Positions 46,299-54,392 of a stretch of DNA of 64,000 bases are shown here, piece by piece. The first letter of the stretch is position 1. Every line of letters begins with the position of its first letter. The notes beneath the pieces were generated by a model. The model had not been told where the DNA came from. It ran no database searches and was given only the letters and a program-made list of their open reading frames with translations. Origin of the DNA: Bacteroidota bacterium. GTDB taxonomy: Bacteria > Bacteroidota > Bacteroidia > Chitinophagales > Chitinophagaceae. Location: NCBI GenBank assembly GCA_023409975.1, contig JAEYQO010000104.1:12023-76022 (forward strand), given 5' to 3'. Position numbers and translations under genes: made by a program.

Positions 46299-47690
46299 AT
46301 GGCTGAAATGACAACTTCCAAACAAGGGAATAGACTAACGCTTTATATAATTATCGCACTGGTTGCGGGAATCGCGCTGGGCTTCATTCTCAATGGTTCT
46401 TATGTAAAGGAGGAGAATACGCAACTTCTGGTAATGGAGGACAGCCTTTCGGCGATGAAGGCGCAACTCGCACAAATTCCAGATTCCACAGGTCCCGCTT
46501 TTCAGGAATTGGCTTCGACCCGTGCAGAACTGGCTGAACGTCGCAATGAAGTGATGAAAGCCCGGGATGGTAAACTAGATCCCTTCAGCGTGCTGGCAGA
46601 TATTTTTCTTCGTCTCATTAAAATGATCGTTGCACCACTGGTGTTCTCTACGCTGGTGGTCGGGGTCGCCAAACTAGGGGATATCAAATCTGTCGGCAGA
46701 ATTGGCGGAAAAACGCTCGTCTGGTTCTTCGGGGCTTCTTTCATGAGTCTGATGCTGGGGATGATGCTGGTCAATTTCTTCCAGCCAGGTATCGCGATGA
46801 ACCTCCCGCTCCCTGAGGCTGCAGATACCGGCATTCAAAAGGCAGCGCTTTCACTCAAGGATTTCCTTTACCATGTATTTCCTTCCAGCGTGTTCGAATC
46901 CATGGCAAAGAACGAGATCCTGCAGATCGTCGTGTTCTCGCTTTTCTTTGGAGTCGCAACGGCGGCCATAGGAGAGAAGGGAGAGATCGTAATCAGAGCT
47001 TTTGATGCCATCGCTCACGTCATTCTAAAGGTAACAGGGTATGTAATGAACCTGGCTCCCATAGCGGTTTTCGGGGCCATGACAGCCATCATTGCCAAAC
47101 AGGGGGTAGGGATTCTGAAGACTTATAGCATTTTCATCGGTGAGTTTTATCTCGGACTGCTCATCCTTTGGCTGTTGTTATTACTAGCCGGTAGCTTCTT
47201 TATTCGCAATCGGATATTTACACTAATAAAAAGGATCAGAGAGCCGGTCCTGCTAGCGTTCAGCACCAGCAGCAGTGAGGCAGCCTTCCCTAAAACGATG
47301 ATGGAGCTGGAGCGTTTTGGCTGCAAAGACAAGATCGTGAGTTTCGTACTGCCTTTAGGGTATTCCTTCAATCTGGATGGCTCTATGATGTACATGACGT
47401 TCGCTTCTCTGTTCATTGCACAGTCCTATGGTATCAACCTCGACTTCGGAACACAGATGAGTATGTTACTGGTCCTGATGTTAACTAGTAAAGGTATCGC
47501 TGGGGTACCAAGAGCGTCTTTAGTAGTAATCGCAGGTACCCTCGCTACGTTTGACATTCCCGAAGCTGGTCTGGCACTCCTTCTGGGTATAGATCCACTC
47601 CTGGATATGGGACGAAGTGCTACTAATGTGGTTGGTAATAGCGTCGCTACCGCAGTTGTCAGCAAATGGGAAAAATCCCTCGACGATTAA
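46299..47690 (+). CDS. Dicarboxylate/amino acid:cation symporter (DAACS)
   Basis: 463 residues. The DAACS signature is clear: FLRLIKMIVAPLVFSTLVVGV (parts LRLIKMIVAPLVF, TLVVGVAKLGD), the serine-rich FSTSSSEAAFPKTM re-entrant loop, and GYSFNLDGSMMY, and the final ATNVVGNSVATAVVSKWE. It imports glutamate/aspartate or C4-dicarboxylates with Na+ or H+. An unusual polar, helical stretch of about 50 residues (38-90, rich in Glu/Ala, EELASTRAELAERRNEV-like) sits between helices 1 and 2, on the periplasmic side. Confidence 0.94.
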   Translation: MAEMTTSKQGNRLTLYIIIALVAGIALGFILNGSYVKEENTQLLVMEDSLSAMKAQLAQIPDSTGPAFQELASTRAELAERRNEVMKARDGKLDPFSVLADIFLRLIKMIVAPLVFSTLVVGVAKLGDIKSVGRIGGKTLVWFFGASFMSLMLGMMLVNFFQPGIAMNLPLPEAADTGIQKAALSLKDFLYHVFPSSVFESMAKNEILQIVVFSLFFGVATAAIGEKGEIVIRAFDAIAHVILKVTGYVMNLAPIAVFGAMTAIIAKQGVGILKTYSIFIGEFYLGLLILWLLLLLAGSFFIRNRIFTLIKRIREPVLLAFSTSSSEAAFPKTMMELERFGCKDKIVSFVLPLGYSFNLDGSMMYMTFASLFIAQSYGINLDFGTQMSMLLVLMLTSKGIAGVPRASLVVIAGTLATFDIPEAGLALLLGIDPLLDMGRSATNVVGNSVATAVVSKWEKSLDD

Positions 47691-47772
47691 CCGGCGCTTC
47701 CATATTACTGATCAATACTTTAGCAAACCCACTGCTTAATTTTTCCTATTTTCACGGCTCTTTTAGATTTTT

Positions 47773-48465
47773 ATGCAAGAATTTATTGAGTTTCTGAAGA
47801 ACCTCATGGATGCCGACTGGATTATGGCGCATGGAGGATTGTACCTGGTTGCCCTGATCGTTTTTGCCGAAACCGGGCTGTTTGTTGGTTTCTTCCTCCC
47901 GGGAGACTCACTCTTGTTCGTTAGTGGACTGATTGTCGCCAATACCACAATTGCATCTCCAATTATGGCAGGACCTGTCGACCTGATGTTCTGGATCTTG
48001 ATCATCGCCATCTGCGGCATCATAGGAAATTTTGTGGGCTATTGGTTTGGAAAGAAGTCAGGACCGTTGTTGTTCCAGCGAAAGGATACCTGGTTGTTCA
48101 AACGTAAGCACCTGATTCAGGCACGCGAATTCTATGATAAGAAGGGTGGTGTAGCAATTATCCTCGCTCGTTTCCTTCCTATCGTCCGCACCTTTGCACC
48201 CATCGTAGCCGGTGTCGTACAGATGGACTTTAAAAAGTTTTCTTTCTACAATATAGTAGGCTCCTTTGCCTGGGTAGTCAGTATGATGACCGCAGGTTAT
48301 CTTCTCGGTGATATTCCCTGGGTGAAAGACAATCTCGACAAGATCGTTATCGGTATCATCGTCATCACCACGGGTCCGGTACTGTTCAAAATGTTCTTCG
48401 GCAAGAAGAAAGATCCTACCCTCGAAGTCGGTAAAGACATCGTTGAAGAAAGTCTTAAAGACTAA
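47773..48465 (+). CDS. DedA-family membrane protein
   Basis: 230 residues with the DedA/SNARE-associated core: VGFFLPGDSLLFVSGL, GNFVGYWFGKKSG, and the conserved LARFLPIVRTFAPIVAG. Membrane helices near both ends. Family members are lipid scramblase-like (recycling undecaprenyl phosphate or phosphatidylethanolamine) and affect envelope homeostasis. A strong bidirectional terminator follows. Confidence 0.94.
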   Translation: MQEFIEFLKNLMDADWIMAHGGLYLVALIVFAETGLFVGFFLPGDSLLFVSGLIVANTTIASPIMAGPVDLMFWILIIAICGIIGNFVGYWFGKKSGPLLFQRKDTWLFKRKHLIQAREFYDKKGGVAIILARFLPIVRTFAPIVAGVVQMDFKKFSFYNIVGSFAWVVSMMTAGYLLGDIPWVKDNLDKIVIGIIVITTGPVLFKMFFGKKKDPTLEVGKDIVEESLKD

Positions 48466-48484
48466 TAGCTGTCTATCATAAAAT

Positions 48485-48522
48485 AAAAGGGGCTGTTCAT
48501 TTTGGACAGCCCCTTTTATTTG
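48485..48522. terminator. Bidirectional terminator after the dedA gene
   Basis: A 12-bp perfect stem (AAAAGGGGCTGT 48485-48496 with ACAGCCCCTTTT 48506-48517), extendable by two further pairs, 9-nt loop, T-rich on the plus side and A-rich before. Confidence 0.93.
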
Positions 48523-48603
48523 GGTTTTACATTTGCGAACGTAACTGTTAATGTCATTTTCCGCAGTGACCACACTGCCACTGTGTTTACTACTTCGAAG
48601 CCC

Positions 48604-48631
48604 ACTAACGACTAGCGACTAACGACTATTA
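48604..48631. repeat. 7-nt tandem repeat covering a stop codon
   Basis: ACTAACG, ACTAGCG, ACTAACG, ACTATTA at 48604-48631: four imperfect heptads. The last two overlap the 3' end of the minus-strand gene, whose stop TAG (48619-48621) and last residues (N-S-R) are made by the repeat. Confidence 0.8.
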
Positions 48632-50562
48632 AGCTCCTGCTCCCGCATCATAATCGCATTCGACTGCATCACAGCCTGCTGCGCCTGTTGCATATCACCC
48701 CTGGCCTGGTGAATCTGCGCCAGCATCTGGTAAAAGTCTGCTCTGGATGGATCTAATTGCGCAGCCATACTTACCGCCGCAGCTGCCGCATCCAATTGTC
48801 CTGTAGAGGCCAGTGCGATGCCGTAATTCGCCTGGGCGTTCTCATCCTTGGGGTGGTGCTTCAGGTATTCTGCATATAACCGCACAGCCGTCTCAAAGTC
48901 ATTTGCCTGCAGAGCTTTATTAGCCTCAATACCTGCAGTGCTCTGCCTTTTAATAATGGCGGACAAAGGAACACCATCAATTTCTATCGTATGCACCACA
49001 TTGTCCGCCGGCCAATTTCCGTTCTGAAGTTGTTCCGCAGAGATATATCGCGAATAGGTAATATAATAATCCCATTCTTTCGTATGACGGTCATTATAGC
49101 GCACATAGTAGGCGCCAATCCAGGCTGTATCGTTCCGGAAATATTTGTCGAAACCCAACATATTAGAGGCTACAATGATCTTCCTTCCCTCCAAGGGTTT
49201 TTCATGCTCCAGGAGCCAGTCTGCTGCCTGCAGCCCGGTATTTTGATAATAATCGGTATCGTAATATCCGTGTGCACCTTGAATGCCACCAATAAACTCA
49301 TTGAAGTAAACATATTGGTTAGGATGGCTCCTCACCGTCCACGCGATGGCGGGGGTCAGCCCCAACAGGGTAATACCCAGGGGCAACCATTTGTATTTCA
49401 CTTCGTGAACCCATCCGGCAATGATCGAAATACCGATGGCAGCCATGCAAACCCAGAATGGATAAATGAAGAACAGATGCCTCCAGGTATCATGCACGCT
49501 CGACTTCTTATAAATCATATACAGTGGCGTGAAAAAGGCTCCGAACACGAGTATCAAAAACAAAAAGGTTCCGTAGGTTTTACGCACCTTGCTGAAAAGG
49601 AGCAGGAATGCAATCACGCCGAGGATGACTATGACCGGATTCGACATCAGAATCCATTTAAACTCGTAGTACCATGGCTGGTTATTGTTTGGACGAAACA
49701 CACCCTCGAAGAATACCCTCAGCGTAATCTCGACATTGGTCATTGCCTTTAACGATTGAAGGGGCCGGGTCAGGGGATCCTGTAATCCCCAGGGCCAGGA
49801 AATCAATCCCAGTAAATAACCCGCCAGTAGTGCAGGAACCAGGAATAACAACGTACGCTTGAGGTTTTTCCCATTCTCGGCTTTCAGTCGCTCCCGGAAT
49901 GCTGGTTGCAACCAATAAAACAATCCCGTCATTACAACCAGGTTGGCAAGCAATAAGACTCCTCCCGCAGGCCGTACTCCAAAAGCAATCAGAAAGCCTA
50001 TACCAACTCCCGTCGCGTTTCTTAATAATCGTCGGGGTAGTTCCTGCAGGCAGGCCAGCATATAGTACATGGCAATGATAAACCCGGTCGCAAATGGGAT
50101 GTCCTTCGGATTGTTCATGCTTTCCCCGAAAATCCTTGGTGAAAAGGCTATAAGCAACAGCGCGATTAGCCCTATTTGCCAGCGTTTACCACTTATCCGC
50201 CAGGCAAACAAACCAGTGAAGATCATTAATACGGCTCCAAACAGTGCATTGAAGAAATGTCGGAGATACAAATGAGGGATCGATGGAAACGCCCGGTGCA
50301 AAATCTCAGTGTAGAAATCAAAGAATCCTCCATAGAACTCTATGCCCTGGTACTGCAAAGTACGATTACTGTAGTCCAGCGCCTGCTGGTCACCCTCAAA
50401 ATGGTATTGATAGATGTGTTCTCCGTATTCGATTTGAAGCCATTCATCTCCGCTCTGCCCGTAATCATGACTGATCAGCGGCATAATAATGAGCAATAGG
50501 GCACTAAGGATGAGGAAACCCGTTTTCCAGTATCTGGATTCAGTTGTTATCGTTTCTTGCAT
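48619..50562 (-). CDS. Polytopic GT-C-like glycosyltransferase/membrane protein with C-terminal TPRs
   Basis: 647 residues. About 10-11 membrane helices through residue 410. The first large loop holds acidic residues (GQSGDEWLQIEYGEHIY) and FSPRIFGESMNNPKDIPF, a pattern seen in GT-C fold enzymes of the PMT/ArnT class, which use polyprenyl-phosphate sugars. The last ~110 residues form TPR repeats (NKALQANDFETAVRLYAEYLKHH, NAQANYGIALASTGQLDAAAA, ADFYQMLAQIHQARGDMQQA). Protein-specific donors and acceptors are unknown. It is divergent from the methyltransferase gene. Confidence 0.85.
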   Translation of the reverse strand: MQETITTESRYWKTGFLILSALLLIIMPLISHDYGQSGDEWLQIEYGEHIYQYHFEGDQQALDYSNRTLQYQGIEFYGGFFDFYTEILHRAFPSIPHLYLRHFFNALFGAVLMIFTGLFAWRISGKRWQIGLIALLLIAFSPRIFGESMNNPKDIPFATGFIIAMYYMLACLQELPRRLLRNATGVGIGFLIAFGVRPAGGVLLLANLVVMTGLFYWLQPAFRERLKAENGKNLKRTLLFLVPALLAGYLLGLISWPWGLQDPLTRPLQSLKAMTNVEITLRVFFEGVFRPNNNQPWYYEFKWILMSNPVIVILGVIAFLLLFSKVRKTYGTFLFLILVFGAFFTPLYMIYKKSSVHDTWRHLFFIYPFWVCMAAIGISIIAGWVHEVKYKWLPLGITLLGLTPAIAWTVRSHPNQYVYFNEFIGGIQGAHGYYDTDYYQNTGLQAADWLLEHEKPLEGRKIIVASNMLGFDKYFRNDTAWIGAYYVRYNDRHTKEWDYYITYSRYISAEQLQNGNWPADNVVHTIEIDGVPLSAIIKRQSTAGIEANKALQANDFETAVRLYAEYLKHHPKDENAQANYGIALASTGQLDAAAAAVSMAAQLDPSRADFYQMLAQIHQARGDMQQAQQAVMQSNAIMMREQELNSR

Positions 50563-50649
50563 GTGTATTGTCTGGTCTGGACGGCCGTAAAATTAGCAGA
50601 ATCAGCATAGCTTCAAAACAGGAAGTCCGGTTGTTTGCGTCGAAGCATC

Positions 50650-50657
50650 TATATTTG
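50650..50657 (+). promoter_or_regulatory. -7 element for the methyltransferase gene
   Basis: TATATTTG, 25 nt upstream of the start at 50683; the possible TTG (50631-50633) gives a short 16-nt spacer, so only the -7 element is called. Confidence 0.4.
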
Positions 50658-50682
50658 TTAGCTTCAATAGCTGTTATCCCCC

Positions 50683-51300
50683 ATGTTTATAGCGAATCTG
50701 CCTATCTATAAAAAACTCACTCGTCAACGGTCTCTGAATTTTGCCCGATACCTGGCAAAACTGATACCTGACAATACCCGGGTGCTGGACTTCGGTTGCG
50801 GTAATATGTTTACTTCTAAAGAAATGCTGAACATAAAGCCCACGCTCCACATCACAGGCATAGATGTCATCAGAGACCAGAATCTAAACGAGGCTTTCTT
50901 TACAGACAAACGACTGGATTTCAAATTGCTTAAGTCGAAAGAAATTCCTTTTCCCGATAACAGCTTCGATGTTTCATTCGCCCTGGCAGTACTCCACCAC
51001 ACGGAAGATCCTGAGTTCTACCTGTCTGAGCTAAAACGTGTCACAAAACCAACTGGTTCCATCATCCTCATAGAAGAGATGTATATCAATTGGCTTGACA
51101 AAATCTATATCTCTTCTCAGGATTGGCTGCTGAACAAACTGAAAACCGGAGTGCCTGTTCCGCTGAATTTCCGCTCACACAAACATTATCTTGACGAATT
51201 CAGGAAACAGGGCCTGGAGATTGAATTTGAAGATGGCATCCGAGCTTTCCTGACCAGAATGCATGTGTATGTCTACAAGCTGAAAAAGAAGGCTAGCTAA
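50683..51300 (+). CDS. Class I SAM-dependent methyltransferase
   Basis: 205 residues. Motif I VLDFGCGN, an acidic end of strand 2 (ITGIDVIRD), and the motif IV region DVSFALAVLHHTEDPEFYL of the Methyltransf_11 type. No signal or membrane helix. Substrate unknown. The 3' end overlaps the convergent SRPBCC gene by 4 nt. Confidence 0.92.
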   Translation: MFIANLPIYKKLTRQRSLNFARYLAKLIPDNTRVLDFGCGNMFTSKEMLNIKPTLHITGIDVIRDQNLNEAFFTDKRLDFKLLKSKEIPFPDNSFDVSFALAVLHHTEDPEFYLSELKRVTKPTGSIILIEEMYINWLDKIYISSQDWLLNKLKTGVPVPLNFRSHKHYLDEFRKQGLEIEFEDGIRAFLTRMHVYVYKLKKKAS

Positions 51301-51755
51301 GATTGTAGGCGCTCCACAAGGGATGTATATCCTGCACGCATTACTGCACGATGATTATACTTAAAAACGGGGCGTAAAAGACCACTGAGCCTACGCATCC
51401 ACTGACGCTTCGGGTTAACATTCCAGATGCACCTGACTCTGGTCCGGCCCTCGAGATTTTCAAAATGCCAGCTACCTTCCCCGCTAAGGTCGCCTGAAAC
51501 CACCCCATGCAACAGCCTGTGCTCGATTCGGTCTGTAAGCTGTAAACGAAACCTAAGCCTGTATCGGAACGGACAGGAAAACTCGTAGTACCTGATATTG
51601 CCAATGCCGGATTCGTTACCTGGCAACTCTTCATCTACTTTCAAAACGTAAGGCCACCACTCCGGCCATTGCTCCGATGCAAGTATCAGCCTCCAGACCT
51701 CAGAAAGTTCGTGCTCTATCAACCAGTCCGTCTCAAACTGATAGTCATACCTCAT
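51297..51755 (-). CDS. SRPBCC-fold protein (polyketide cyclase/START-like)
   Basis: 152 residues: FETDWLIEHELSEVWRLI, WPEWWPYVLKVDEE, ISYEF-like strands (IRYYEFSCPFRYRLRF), GEGSWHFENLEGRTRVRCIWN, and a C-terminal helix. This is the helix-grip ligand-binding fold. Ligand unknown. Confidence 0.88.
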   Translation of the reverse strand: MRYDYQFETDWLIEHELSEVWRLILASEQWPEWWPYVLKVDEELPGNESGIGNIRYYEFSCPFRYRLRFRLQLTDRIEHRLLHGVVSGDLSGEGSWHFENLEGRTRVRCIWNVNPKRQWMRRLSGLLRPVFKYNHRAVMRAGYTSLVERLQS

Positions 51756-51785
51756 ATTCCTGTTCCTGCTCCTAAGTATATAATT

Positions 51786-53201
51786 CTAATGCCGGACCAC
51801 CAGCCGAGCTGTCTGAACAGCGCTGTTGGTATGCAAACGAACCATATAGACTCCTGATGCAAATTCAGAAACCGGAATCAAAACCTCTGATAGGCCACCT
51901 TGCCGGACGGTCACACTATAAACAAGCTGTCCGGCCATATTGATCAGATCAAGCATTCCAGACTCATGAGCAGTAAGCTGTACCTGAACCTTGAGGTGCT
52001 GGTCAACGGGATTGGAGGAAAGAAATAATCCGGTTCCCGTATTCGTCGTATGGGCAACGCCAAGGGTATTCGAATATCTGAAGCCCAAAGTCCCCGTTTT
52101 CTGTCTGCAGGTGTTCATTCCACTTATGGGGGTTACACTGATCAGGTAATTGGGTAGTTCCGATAATGTGAAATCAAGCTCTATAACCGTATCTGTCGTA
52201 AATAGCTCCTGTTTTGGAATGCCAGGAGGGTCGAAAGTGACGCGTACATGATAGTATTCGGCTTCATCAATTTTGTTCCATCTGATCTTTTTGTCATTTA
52301 GGTATACCAGATTACCGGGCAGAATAATGTTGGGCTCAGAAAGAGCGGTCCAGGTAGGGTGCGACTGATGTAAGTCAAAACGCAAATCGTAATTGTATTG
52401 CATGCTCCCCATCTGCAGATTGCTGAACCTGCTCATACAGGCATCCGTTGAATAGGACATATATAGCGAACTATCTGGATGATACCTGTCTCCGTTCGCA
52501 TCAAACATGACTCCGGTATAGGGGCAATTCCAACGGTTGCTGATGTAGTCGGCATCGGTATCACAAAACCCATCACCTGCAAAACCACAGTTAGCCCCGA
52601 GCCCTCTGGTCACTAATTCGGGATTTCCCGGAGTACCGTTTTCCCATCCACTGAAGGTATGTGGCAGTCCGAAGAAATGCCCCAGTTCATGTGTGAGCGT
52701 AGTGCTGTTGACACCACCACAACTGTTTTTGATCGCCACAGCATCCGGGCCGTAAGCATAGTATCCGCAGGCACCTGAAGGGTCTGCAACAAAATAAACG
52801 TTTATGGTATTGCTCACGTTATTCTGGTTCATCATCTGATATCCTGTCCAGTAATTATGCTCGTAGAAAGTAGTGTTGTTGATATAATTAACCTGTCCCT
52901 TGATATAGAAATAGAAGCCAACTGGTGCAAAATGCTGGTTGAGATTACAAATCACTTTAAACAAATTATCGAGACTATAATATCCACCTCCGGAATTTGT
53001 ACCTACAATATGGATGGACAAGGGAATCGTATCACCGCTGGTGCTCGATTTCATTCTGGAGCCATGCTCTAAAAAGGCCGCAATCTTTGCCCGCTCTTCC
53101 TCAATAGTTAAGGTGCCACATCCTAAGTCTGAAAGTGCATTCTGGGCTTTAGACACCCCAACAATAAAAACCGATATCGCTATCAGCAGGACTTTTTTCA
53201 T
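51786..53201 (-). CDS. Secreted M43 (pappalysin/cytophagalysin-like) zinc metalloprotease with T9SS domain
   Basis: 471 residues. Signal peptide (about 1-19). Zinc motif HELGHFFGLPH at His171, Glu172, His175 and His181, with a Met-turn downstream (LYMSYSTDAC), and paired Cys near FCDTDADYI. Around 290-390 there is a fibronectin-like segment. The last 80 residues (SSNPVDQHLKVQVQLT to RLVVRH) are a T9SS type A sorting domain. Secreted metzincin peptidase, probably digesting proteins outside the cell. Confidence 0.94.
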   Translation of the reverse strand: MKKVLLIAISVFIVGVSKAQNALSDLGCGTLTIEEERAKIAAFLEHGSRMKSSTSGDTIPLSIHIVGTNSGGGYYSLDNLFKVICNLNQHFAPVGFYFYIKGQVNYINNTTFYEHNYWTGYQMMNQNNVSNTINVYFVADPSGACGYYAYGPDAVAIKNSCGGVNSTTLTHELGHFFGLPHTFSGWENGTPGNPELVTRGLGANCGFAGDGFCDTDADYISNRWNCPYTGVMFDANGDRYHPDSSLYMSYSTDACMSRFSNLQMGSMQYNYDLRFDLHQSHPTWTALSEPNIILPGNLVYLNDKKIRWNKIDEAEYYHVRVTFDPPGIPKQELFTTDTVIELDFTLSELPNYLISVTPISGMNTCRQKTGTLGFRYSNTLGVAHTTNTGTGLFLSSNPVDQHLKVQVQLTAHESGMLDLINMAGQLVYSVTVRQGGLSEVLIPVSEFASGVYMVRLHTNSAVQTARLVVRH

Positions 53202-53231
53202 CTTACAAATAAAACAAAAGATCAGGAAATG

Positions 53232-53273
53232 ATTGATAGTTAATGGTTGACAGTTGAGGTTTACAGGTTGAGG
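53232..53273. repeat. Degenerate 7-nt tandem repeat (GTTGANN type)
   Basis: Consecutive heptads ATTGATA, GTTAATG, GTTGACA, GTTGAGG, TTTACAG, GTTGAGG. It lies in a 285-nt spacer (53202-53486) that shows no gene; the rest holds no feature I can name. Confidence 0.65.
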
Positions 53274-53486
53274 TCGACTGCCAGGGAGTGAACATGGAGT
53301 ACGCCTGCTGTAGTCGTTGATTCATTTTTTGGCGTATTCTGCCGGTGGCGGTCCACCTGATACTGTTGCTATTTTTCTACACTTGTTTCCCTCTCTGCTT
53401 TACCCTTAGAGGGTTTGCTTCGCGTAATGTGCTGAATTACAGTAAGTTTTATTCCGGCAACAGATTTGTATACTCTGCCGTAAGCA

Positions 53487-54392
53487 ATGACAACTAATCG
53501 GAAAACCAATGAATTGCATGGCATAACCAGATTCTACTGGTCAAGTGTGCTATTGTTTCTACTGCTGTCGTTCAGTTTTACAGCCTGTAGTCGCTCAGAA
53601 GGCAGGGAGGTCGTAACAGAACACGGTTATAATCTTTCCGATCCGGTTTTGATCAAACTCCCACTCGAACTCGACGAGATCTCAGGAATCGTTTATTATC
53701 CAAAGGATACTAGTGTTTTTGCAATTAACGATGAGTTCGGACGTCTCTATAAGATCTTTCTGAATCAACCCAATCTGATCCATATGTGGCCCTTTTCTGG
53801 TAGTGGCGACTACGAAGATCTTGCATTGATTGACAGCAACTTTTATGTTCTTAGAAGTGATGGCAGCCTGATATGCTTCCGGTTCATCAACAGGGACAGT
53901 ATGTACCAGGCTGTGTATCCTTTTCCATTCGGCTCCAATAACGAGTTCGAAACGCTTTACTACGACTCATCCCGGCATAAGCTGATGCTGATCTGTAAAG
54001 ATTGTGAGACAGATAAAAAGGAGTTTCTGAGCTGCTATACTTTCGATCCCTGGACGCGCGAGTTCGAACGCGGCCCCTTCCAGTTCGATGTTACCAGCAT
54101 CGCAACAGCTTCGGGCGAAACCAAAATAAAATTCAAGCCCTCAGCCGCTGATATCCATCCACTTACGGGTGAACTCTACCTGGTTTCTGCCGTAAATGAT
54201 ATACTGGTGGTAGCCGACAAAGATGGCCGTACAAGGCAGGTTTACCCGCTGGAAGGCAGATTATATAAGCAGCCGGAAGGAATCACTTTCACACCCTCCG
54301 GAACTATGTTGATTTCTAATGAAGCTGCAGAGGTAGGGGTAGCAAACATCCTCGTGTTTCCCCCTCTGCAGAAAGGTAAGATAGAACCATGA
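53487..54392 (+). CDS. SdiA-regulated-type (YjiK-like) lipoprotein, predicted beta-propeller
   Basis: 301 residues. A hydrophobic segment (about 18-33) ends in a lipobox-like FTAC (Cys at 34). The body is a propeller-like SdiA-regulated domain: LPLELDEISGIVYYPKD, VFAINDEFGRLYKI, GDYEDLALIDSNFYVLRSDGSL, SAADIHPLTGELYLVSAVNDI, QPEGITFTPSGTMLISNE. Family role unknown (esterase-like phytase/propeller members are known). It overlaps the next gene by 4 nt (ATGA) and opens a five-gene run to 62489. Confidence 0.85.
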   Translation: MTTNRKTNELHGITRFYWSSVLLFLLLSFSFTACSRSEGREVVTEHGYNLSDPVLIKLPLELDEISGIVYYPKDTSVFAINDEFGRLYKIFLNQPNLIHMWPFSGSGDYEDLALIDSNFYVLRSDGSLICFRFINRDSMYQAVYPFPFGSNNEFETLYYDSSRHKLMLICKDCETDKKEFLSCYTFDPWTREFERGPFQFDVTSIATASGETKIKFKPSAADIHPLTGELYLVSAVNDILVVADKDGRTRQVYPLEGRLYKQPEGITFTPSGTMLISNEAAEVGVANILVFPPLQKGKIEP

